NCBI GenBank assembly: GCA_964475955.1
Contig: CAYYZY010000059.1
Location: 1 to 38,955 of the forward strand
From: DATKZH01 sp964475955
Lineage (GTDB): Bacteria > Planctomycetota > Planctomycetia > Pirellulales > Thermoguttaceae
DNA: 38,955 nt
Reading direction: 5' to 3'
Made by a program: the position numbers and the translations under genes. Position 1 is the stretch's first letter. Every line of letters begins with the position of its first letter. Below, one piece after another: positions 33,667 to 38,955 of the stretch. The notes below the pieces were generated by a model. It had not been told where the DNA came from, ran no database searches, and saw only the letters and a list, made by a program, of their open reading frames with translations.

Positions 33667-33794
33667 GTAGGGTGGGTCGAGCTCCGCGAGACCCACGCGA
33701 CGGGGCCACAAGCCGTCAGCCGTCGGCAATCAGCTCTCAGCCTTGACTGCCCAAGCAAGTGCGCGTGGGTCTCGTTGCACTCGACCCACCCTAC
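33667..33794. repeat. Inverted pair of GGGTGGGTCGAG-family hairpins, copies 3 and 4
   Basis: Copy 3 (33667-33699, gtagggtgggtcgag...gagacccacgcg) and copy 4 in the opposite orientation (33762-33794, cgcgtgggtctcg...ctcgacccaccctac) lie 62 bases apart. Each can fold locally, and the two together can form one long stem of about 33 bases. They lie upstream of the MoxR operon, between its first gene and the CE4-like gene. Confidence 0.82.
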
Positions 33795-33859
33795 GCACCG
33801 ATCCCCATCACCCTACGCTGCGTCCCCATCTCCGAATGTAGACGCCGGCTTCCGCCGCG

Positions 33860-35119
33860 TCAATCCACGTGGGCGTTCTCGGCGACGTACCGGTACGCGT
33901 ACAACCACCCGTTGGCCACGTACCACACGTCGAGCCGCCCCGACACGTGGGCCAAATGCTGCATGAACGTGGAGCCCTGCACGCCGTCGATCCCCGGCCG
34001 GGGGTCGTAGATCACGCTGTTGCGGTACCGGTCGGCGTGCCACATGGCGTAGAAGATGCCGCCGGAGCGGAAGACCTCGTCGACGGCACGGTTCAGGGCC
34101 GCCACGTCGTCGGCGTAGTATCGGGCCTTGGGCTCGCGCGCCTCCATCACGGCGTCGTACGAGGCGGTCTGGAATCCGCCGATGCCGTAGTAGCCGTACT
34201 CGGCGTTCCAGGGCACGTAGCCGGTGCTCTCGGGGTTGTCGCGCTGGTTCCACGCCCTGAGGAAGAGGAACTCCCCACGGCACGTGCGCTCCAGCGCCTC
34301 GTCCCGGTAGCCGCACGGAAGGACGAACTCCGCGGCGTGCCGCCCGTACGGGACGTGCTTCAAGCGCCGGAGGATCTCGTCGCGGCAGCCGAGGATTTCG
34401 GCCTCGTACCCGTTCCTCGCGTACGCCTTGCCGCTGCACGGGTGGGTGCTGGAGTGGACGGCCGGCTCCCAGCTCCGGTCGCGCCGGTCGAGCTCCTCCT
34501 GCATTCGGTCCCACATCGCCTCGCCGCCGGCCGACCGGCTGTTGATCGCGATCGAGACGGGCACGCGGAACCTTCGGCAGGCGTGGACCGCGGCCTGGTA
34601 GCAGTCCGAGGCGTCGTCGGTCATGCCGCGCCACGGGGCGCCGGGGTTCGAGCTGGCGCGCCGGCCCCAGTTGTCGTTCGAGAGCGTGTAGGCCGCGCGG
34701 CGATCGTCGTAGAACCTGGCGATCGATTCGAAGTCGGCCGCTTCGACTCCCTCGAAGCGAAGTTGGATCGTGTTCGTGCCATCGAAGCCGACGGAGACGT
34801 ACGCCCGGCCCTCGTCGCGGTCGACGCGCACGCACTCGACGCCGCCGAAGAAATCGGCCGAGGTCTTCGCCGGCAGCGTCGTCCAGGGTCGCGAGGCGTC
34901 GTCGCGCCGCCGAACCGCCACTTCTGCGTCGGCCCCGACGCCCTTCAGCCGAAAGACGTACGTCACCGGATAGCGAAACCCCCATTTCTCCCAGGCCGCC
35001 CGATCGATGGAGACCCGGAACTCCCCGCTGTCCCCGGCCGGTGCGGCTTGCGGCGGCAGTGCGCAGAAGGCAAGGACGACGAGTCCCATCCATACGAAGC
35101 GTCGTCGAGCTATCGGCAT
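33860..35119 (-). CDS. Secreted CE4/polysaccharide-deacetylase-like protein
   Basis: The protein has 419 residues with an N-terminal signal peptide (RRRFVWMGLVVLAFCALPPQAAPA, about 5-28). Residues 30-135 look like an all-beta accessory domain. The second half shows features of the NodB/CE4 fold: AAYTLSNDNWG (about 142-152, in place of the TFDDG metal motif), VPVSIAIN, and the metal-ligand pattern HSSTHPCSG (H222, H226). It continues LPCGYRDEALERT, ASYDAVMEAR and the C-terminal GIFYAMWHADRYRN. True CE4 enzymes remove N- or O-acetyl groups from chitin, peptidoglycan or xylan; the altered first motif means catalysis is uncertain. The ATG at 35119 has an aggaagg site lying inside the 3' end of the upstream LRR gene; the genes overlap by ten bases and are probably cotranscribed. 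Confidence 0.65.
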   Translation of the reverse strand: MPIARRRFVWMGLVVLAFCALPPQAAPAGDSGEFRVSIDRAAWEKWGFRYPVTYVFRLKGVGADAEVAVRRRDDASRPWTTLPAKTSADFFGGVECVRVDRDEGRAYVSVGFDGTNTIQLRFEGVEAADFESIARFYDDRRAAYTLSNDNWGRRASSNPGAPWRGMTDDASDCYQAAVHACRRFRVPVSIAINSRSAGGEAMWDRMQEELDRRDRSWEPAVHSSTHPCSGKAYARNGYEAEILGCRDEILRRLKHVPYGRHAAEFVLPCGYRDEALERTCRGEFLFLRAWNQRDNPESTGYVPWNAEYGYYGIGGFQTASYDAVMEAREPKARYYADDVAALNRAVDEVFRSGGIFYAMWHADRYRNSVIYDPRPGIDGVQGSTFMQHLAHVSGRLDVWYVANGWLYAYRYVAENAHVD

Positions 35120-36330
35120 ATCACGTCCTTCCTCTCTCGTTCCGAGGCTCCAGCTTGGGAGCGGCCGTCTGTGCGTGTCAATCTCTTCGAAGCGCTGGCC
35201 TCGGTCTTCGACTCGCGTTCCTCGCTGGGATCTCCTACTTCGCGGTCATTCTCCGTAAGAATGATCGTGCAATTCGGAAGATCTGCCTTGAGGCTTTGCA
35301 CCCCTTCGGCACTTACCTTCGTCCCCTGAAGATTGAGTTCGGTCAATTCCGTCAATCCGCGCAAGTGTTCGAGTCCCGCATCGGTGATCGGTGTCCAGCC
35401 AATATTCAGTACTTGTAGATGTATGAGCCGTCGAAAGTGTTTCAGCGCATCGTCCGTGATCTTTGCCGAGGGGATGCTCAGTACTTCAAGTCCCTCACAT
35501 TTCGCCAGGTGACCAAGCTCAACGTCAGTGACGTTGGTTCCCCATAGTCGTAACGCGCGAAGCTTGGGCAACGTCGCCAATTGTGCCAAGCCCGCATCGG
35601 AAATCGCTGTATGCTGGAGAGTCAGTGCCTGAAGTGTGCCCATTGTCTTGATGTGCGCTACCCCCGCATCCGTGATTTCCGGGCCGTGAAGGCCGAGCAC
35701 AGAAAGAGACGGCAACTGCCGCAGATGAATCAGCCCAGCATCCGTAATCCCGGTATTTCCCAAACTCACAACTGCAAGGCTCGATAGGCTCTCTAGGTGT
35801 TTCAGCCCTTCATCGGTGATCTGAGTTTGGTTGAGACGCAAGGTCGTCAGATCAGTCAGTCCGTTCAGGATCTCCAAATCTGTATCGGTGACTTCTGTCT
35901 TCCTAAGGTCTATGGAAATGATCGGCTTCTCTGGATTCTCCTCATCAACCTCGACCTTGCCTCCCAACTCCAAGATAGCCAGCCGCTTCTCCATGTTCGC
36001 GAGCCTCTTCTTCTCGGAGACATCGACGCCGCGCGGCTCAAGAGCAGGTTCTTCTGAGCCATCACCGAGTTGCCGCACATCGTCAATCGCATCTGCGGTC
36101 TCCGAGATCGCGGAGACCATCTGCCGAGCGAATTGGCGGTATACGTAGGTACCACCGATCGAGAACGCCGCCACGATGAAGAAGACGGCAGCGAAAACGC
36201 ACACACCGACGAGCAACCTCTCGGTGGCTTCCAGCTCTCTTTTCCAGCGCGCAATGATCCTCTTCGTCAGTAGCCACGATAGGACAACCGCAGCCAGAGC
36301 GATCAGTAGCATCGCAAGGATTGTGGTCAC
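35110..36330 (-). CDS. Membrane-anchored leucine-rich-repeat protein, paralogue 1
   Basis: The protein has 406 residues. Two membrane helices lie at the N-terminus (AMLLIALAAVVLSWLLTKRII and LLVGVCVFAAVFFIVAAFSIGG, about 5-60). A polar stalk with a short coiled-coil-like part follows (EKKRLANMEKRLAILELG). About nine 24-residue leucine-rich repeats come next, of the bacterial ITDAGLxHLxxLxxLxxLxLxxTx type (about 145-355). The tail is charged and low-complexity (SKTEASASKRLTRTDGRSQAG). The start is GTG at 36330 with gggggt upstream. Such repeats bind proteins or other ligands; the ligand is unknown. It lies 36 bases after paralogue 2 on the same strand and overlaps the CE4-like gene. Its GC is lower than its neighbours. 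The tail at 35139-35170 is encoded by a dispersed repeat (see finding). Confidence 0.88.
   Translation of the reverse strand: MTTILAMLLIALAAVVLSWLLTKRIIARWKRELEATERLLVGVCVFAAVFFIVAAFSIGGTYVYRQFARQMVSAISETADAIDDVRQLGDGSEEPALEPRGVDVSEKKRLANMEKRLAILELGGKVEVDEENPEKPIISIDLRKTEVTDTDLEILNGLTDLTTLRLNQTQITDEGLKHLESLSSLAVVSLGNTGITDAGLIHLRQLPSLSVLGLHGPEITDAGVAHIKTMGTLQALTLQHTAISDAGLAQLATLPKLRALRLWGTNVTDVELGHLAKCEGLEVLSIPSAKITDDALKHFRRLIHLQVLNIGWTPITDAGLEHLRGLTELTELNLQGTKVSAEGVQSLKADLPNCTIILTENDREVGDPSEERESKTEASASKRLTRTDGRSQAGASERERKDVICR
36074..36285. repeat. 212-bp block identical to 37304-37515
   Basis: Within the LRR paralogue 1 gene, the DNA from cgcacatcgtcaatcgc to agccacgataggac is identical by eye to the matching block of LRR paralogue 2 for 212 bases, while the remainder of the two genes has diverged. 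It encodes the N-terminal helices and stalk start. Confidence 0.85.
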
Positions 36331-36366
36331 ATGAACCCCCGTTCCACTGAACCATGATCTACCGGG

Positions 36367-37587
36367 TTATCTCTTGGACGAAGCTGCTTCCATGTCCGCG
36401 TCGCCGGTTCCTGCACGCCCTCCTGCTTCGGGATCCGAGGCGTTGAGAAGGACTGTGCATCTGGGAAGCGCTCGCTTCAGCTTGTCTACGCCGTCCGGCG
36501 TGACCTTTGTGCCACGGAGGTTCAAGTCGGTAAGCTCTGTCAATCCGTGAAGATGGTGTAAGCCGGCGCCAGTGACCTTTGTCTTCCCCAAGTTCAACTC
36601 CTCGAGGCTGGTCAGCTTCTCCAGATGTACGAGCCCCGCGTCCGAAACCTGTGTTCCCCAAAGCACCAATGACCGAAGGTCACTCAAGCCCTCAAGGTGC
36701 GCCAGCCCAGCATCCGAGACGCCCTCGGCGTCTAAGGCCAGAAATCGAAGGCGGGTCAGCCCTCTCACGTGCTTGAGGCCATCGTCAGTGATTTGTGTGC
36801 GACCCATTGCGAGCCGTTGGAGATTGGTCATGCCTTTCAGATGTACCAAACCCGAATCGGAAAGCGATGTGTTCCAGAGATTGAGGGACTCAAGGCCGAT
36901 GATTCCTCGAAGGTGTACTAGACCCCCACCAGAAATCCGGGTGCTGTGTAGGTTCAATTCCTTGAGGCCCGCAAGTCCCTTCAAATGGACCAATCCCGCA
37001 TCGCTCAGTTCCTTCTTGCTAAAATCACCCCTCTTCCACTTGTCGCCGCTGACACCAAGAGTTGCTAGCTCGGTCAGTCCTTCCAGAAGCACGAGATCGT
37101 CGTCCGTCACGTCAGCATCGCCGAACTGCACGCCAATGATCGGCTTTTCTGGGTTCTCCTCATCAACCTCGACCTTGCCTCCCAACTCCAGAATGGCCAG
37201 CCGCTTCTCGATGTTCGCGAGCCTCTTCTTCTCGGGGACATCGACCCCGCGCGGCTCAAGAGCAGGTTCTTCTGAGCGATCACCTGAGCCGTCACCCAGT
37301 TGTCGCACATCGTCAATCGCATCTGCGGTCTCCGAGATCGCGGAGACCATCTGCCGAGCGAATTGGCGGTATACGTAGGTACCACCGATCGAGAACGCCG
37401 CCACGATGAAGAAGACGGCAGCGAAAACGCACACACCGACGAGCAACCTCTCGGTGGCTTCCAGCTCTCTTTTCCAGCGCGCAATGATCCTCTTCGTCAG
37501 TAGCCACGATAGGACCATTGCAGCCATGGCGATCAGGAGCATCGCAAGGGCCGTATTGATTGCGCATCCTCCCGAATAGCGTCGCAT
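36367..37587 (-). CDS. Membrane-anchored leucine-rich-repeat protein, paralogue 2
   Basis: This paralogue of the downstream LRR gene has about 406 residues: the same two N-terminal helices (LLVGVCVFAAVFFIVAAF identical), a four-residue insertion in the stalk (GSGDRSEE versus GSEE), and about eight 24-residue leucine-rich repeats (consensus VSDAGLxHLxxLxxLxxLxLxxT). It ends in an Ala/Gly/Asp tail. The first repeat is interrupted by a ten-residue insertion (SGDKWKRGDFSKKE). The start is uncertain. ATG 37587 opens the frame but has a poor ribosome site. ATC 37560 lies seven bases after a gggagg site at exactly the position of paralogue 1's GTG. ATG 37542 is internal to the first helix. It ends 36 bases before paralogue 1 and they probably form an operon. 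Confidence 0.86.
   Translation of the reverse strand: MRRYSGGCAINTALAMLLIAMAAMVLSWLLTKRIIARWKRELEATERLLVGVCVFAAVFFIVAAFSIGGTYVYRQFARQMVSAISETADAIDDVRQLGDGSGDRSEEPALEPRGVDVPEKKRLANIEKRLAILELGGKVEVDEENPEKPIIGVQFGDADVTDDDLVLLEGLTELATLGVSGDKWKRGDFSKKELSDAGLVHLKGLAGLKELNLHSTRISGGGLVHLRGIIGLESLNLWNTSLSDSGLVHLKGMTNLQRLAMGRTQITDDGLKHVRGLTRLRFLALDAEGVSDAGLAHLEGLSDLRSLVLWGTQVSDAGLVHLEKLTSLEELNLGKTKVTGAGLHHLHGLTELTDLNLRGTKVTPDGVDKLKRALPRCTVLLNASDPEAGGRAGTGDADMEAASSKR
37304..37515. repeat. 212-bp block identical to 36074-36285
   Basis: The second copy of the identical 5' block, inside LRR paralogue 2. See the paired entry. Confidence 0.85.
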
Positions 37588-37914
37588 TCGTCGATCTCGA
37601 AGCCGTGCCTTCCCGTCCGCGAAACGGAGCTTCGCTGATGTCGGGTTCCCAAGCCGGAGCTTGGGAACCAGAATGGACTCGTCCCCTTGGTTCGGCGGTT
37701 GGGATGAAGCCCATTGTACTCGGGCCGTGCGGCGATTTGAACGGACGGGCGGGCGGGCTTGGGCGGATGAGATCGTCGCTGGCCGTTCGGCCCAAGGCGA
37801 GGTGGCCGCGGGCGGCACTCGATGGTACCCTGGAGAAACCGTGGGCCGATTGGGGCTGGCGGACCGAGTAGGATTGCCTCAACGGGTGGCGAGGACAAGG
37901 AGGACATCGGCCGA
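37588..37914. other. Divergent intergenic region with perfect palindrome
   Basis: No gene is supported. It separates LRR paralogue 2 (minus) from the membrane protein (plus) and includes a ggagacc-like stretch and the palindrome at 37645-37668. An aaggagg ribosome site at 37897-37903 belongs to the next gene. Confidence 0.55.
37645..37668. repeat. Perfect palindrome (gttcccaagc / gcttgggaac)
   Basis: Two 10-base arms around cgga. Its translation (VPKLRLGN on the minus strand) is a known hallmark of dispersed repeats in planctomycete genomes. A degenerate relative (gttccgaggctccagcttgggagc) lies at 35139-35162, inside the 3' end of LRR paralogue 1. Confidence 0.8.
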
Positions 37915-38745
37915 GTGACTCCCGAACACCCCGTCCAATCGCCGTTTGCGCCGGGGGTCGAGCCGGTCGGAGGTGCGTCGCCGCCGTCGCCGGGCGGGCG
38001 GGGATCGCCGTTCGCGCCGCCCGGCGGGGCACGCGAGCACGACGGCCCGCGACTCGGCATCGCGCATCTGCTGGTCGGAACGGCCTGCGTGGCGGTCTAT
38101 CTGGGACTGGCGCAGACTTCCCAAGAACTCTGCGCCGAGATCTATGACTCGGCCGAAAGAAGCGTGGCCGAACAGGGCATTTGGATCCTGTTCGCCGTCG
38201 GCGCCGGGATCGCGCTGGGCGGATTGCCGCTCTGGATCACCCGGCGGCGGCGCGGTATGCCCTTCCCGTGCTACCCGGGTGAACACCTCCTGATGGTGCA
38301 GGCGACTCTCAGCTTGCTCGGGCTGGGGGTGGGAATGCTGTGGCCGGCGCTGTACGTTCTGCTCGGGGAGACCGGGATGTATCGCGTGTGGAGCGGCGTC
38401 TTCTTCCTCTACCTGCTGCTTCGTGCCGCGGCCTACTCGTCGGGAGCAATTTGGGTCGCGGTCCGCGCTTGGCGAAGGTATTTCTGCCTCTGCGCGGCTG
38501 TCGAGCTGCTCGGGGGCGCATGCGTCTGCTGTAGCGGGGTCCCGGCCGATTCGCCCAACCGCGTCCTCTACGTGCTGGTTTCGGTCGTCCTGCTCGCGAT
38601 CGTAATCCGAGAACACCGGCGCGGGCTCCGGTTCCCCTGGACCCATTGGCTGGGCGTGGCCGTTCGTCTCTGGTTCATGGCGCTCAGCGCCCTCTACCTC
38701 GCGCTGCTGTGGACAGGGATGCTGTATGGCCCTGGAGTGGAATAA
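37915..38745 (+). CDS. Polytopic membrane protein of unknown function
   Basis: The protein has 276 residues. Residues 1-45 are a proline/glycine-rich polar N-terminus (VTPEHPVQSPFAPGVEP, GGRGSPFAPPGGAR). About seven hydrophobic helices follow, at about 47-65, 90-108, 127-150, 157-175, 189-207, 217-231 and 245-270 (for example LLVGTACVAVYLGLA, ILFAVGAGIALGGLPLWI, VLYVLVSVVLLAIVI). Short basic loops (TRRRRGMP, REHRRGLRF) face the cytoplasm by the positive-inside rule. No catalytic motif was recognised. Planctomycetes have many such single-copy integral membrane proteins. The GTG at 37915 is chosen for its aaggagg site 11 bases upstream; the frame is open further upstream but without homology. 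Neighbours give no functional hint. Confidence 0.72.
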   Translation: MTPEHPVQSPFAPGVEPVGGASPPSPGGRGSPFAPPGGAREHDGPRLGIAHLLVGTACVAVYLGLAQTSQELCAEIYDSAERSVAEQGIWILFAVGAGIALGGLPLWITRRRRGMPFPCYPGEHLLMVQATLSLLGLGVGMLWPALYVLLGETGMYRVWSGVFFLYLLLRAAAYSSGAIWVAVRAWRRYFCLCAAVELLGGACVCCSGVPADSPNRVLYVLVSVVLLAIVIREHRRGLRFPWTHWLGVAVRLWFMALSALYLALLWTGMLYGPGVE

Positions 38746-38758
38746 CCTATCCAATACA

Positions 38759-38836
38759 GGGTGGCTGTGGTCGAGCGGAGCGAGCCCGCGGTCGTAACGA
38801 TTCCGGGGGGCTCGCTGCGCTCGACCCCGGCCACCC
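38759..38836. repeat. Imperfect inverted repeat after the membrane protein gene
   Basis: gggtggctgtggtcgagcgg...cgagccc (38759-38787) pairs with gggctcgctgcgctcgacc...ccaccc (38808-38836) with about three mismatches over 29 bases around a 20-base loop. It starts 14 bases after the stop codon, so it could terminate transcription, although no T tract follows. It is probably another dispersed family. Confidence 0.75.
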
Positions 38837-38908
38837 GGTGGTAGGAACGTGTGACCCGCAAGCGCCGATCCCATTCACGTTTCGGCCGCTCTCCGCCATG
38901 CTCTCAAC

Positions 38909-38955
38909 GTGGGGCACGTTTCCAACGTGCCCACAACCCAATGGCACGTTGGAAA
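38909..38955. repeat. Dispersed palindromic repeat element, copy 3 (cut by window end)
   Basis: The left arm 38909-38931 and the 11-base loop are identical to copies 1 and 2; the right arm starts at 38943 and is cut by the window edge at 38955. It is in the same orientation as the other copies and shares the ctcaac left flank with copy 1. Confidence 0.92.

Noticed and set aside
1..38955. CRISPR arrays, tRNA or rRNA genes, transposases, phage genes
   Set aside because: None was seen; the tandem repeats at 59-186 have no spacers of uniform length and no cas genes nearby.

Overview
The window looks like a scaffold from a high-GC planctomycete (Planctomycetota, probably Pirellulales or a relative; the rank is inference). 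The signs are many Tat-type SRRRFL leaders on secreted enzymes, tandem Gfo/Idh/MocA oxidoreductases, a formylglycine-type sulfatase next to secreted ceramidase-like hydrolases, a DxxxGFTLIE-style pseudopilin, a MoxR/DUF58/DUF4129 operon, and several short palindromic repeat families scattered between genes. A run of exactly 100 N at 24840-24939 shows that it is a draft scaffold, possibly metagenomic.

Layout. 1-2316: tandem 64-bp repeats, then (minus strand) a phosphomannomutase/phosphoglucomutase whose TTG start overlaps the stop of a broken FGGY sugar kinase. 2860-5888 (plus): glycerol kinase and glycerol-3-phosphate dehydrogenase, an operon turning glycerol into dihydroxyacetone phosphate. 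6211-8211: a Tat-exported protein with two metallo-beta-lactamase domains. 8607-10061: a SpoIIE-type phosphatase with a duplicated helical N-terminus. 10077-11594 (minus): a pseudopilin and a short-chain dehydrogenase.

12140-20727 is the most cohesive accessory block. One Gfo/Idh/MocA oxidoreductase on the plus strand converges on a minus-strand series: ceramidase-like hydrolase, iduronate-2-sulfatase-like sulfatase, second ceramidase-like hydrolase, Gfo/Idh/MocA oxidoreductase, and a chimeric Gfo/Idh/MocA-NHL ORF. All carry export signals, suggesting extracytoplasmic handling of a sulfated amide-, ester- or sugar-containing substrate. 21094-23185 (minus) holds a nucleotidyltransferase-HD protein and a short CorA-type transporter. 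23584-26322 (plus) holds two tandem paralogous Tat FAD oxidoreductases interrupted by the assembly gap. 27124-28617 is a double-domain PPK2 polyphosphate kinase.

28818-37587 is all minus strand: a GlsB-type small membrane protein; a translationally coupled MoxR ATPase / DUF58 / DUF4129 operon in which the last protein has a long Gly/Ser/Glu linker and no transglutaminase domain; a CE4-like secreted protein; and two adjacent membrane-anchored leucine-rich-repeat proteins with a 212-bp identical 5' block. The window closes with a polytopic membrane protein and two repeat elements, the last one cut by the window edge.

No rRNA, tRNA, CRISPR array, transposase or phage gene was found. The strongest unusual signals are the 23-bp-stem palindrome family (three same-orientation copies), the ceramidase/sulfatase/oxidoreductase cluster, the in-frame Gfo-NHL chimera, the LRR gene pair with signs of gene conversion, and the duplicated module in the phosphatase. 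All identifications are by reading motifs; no database search was possible.
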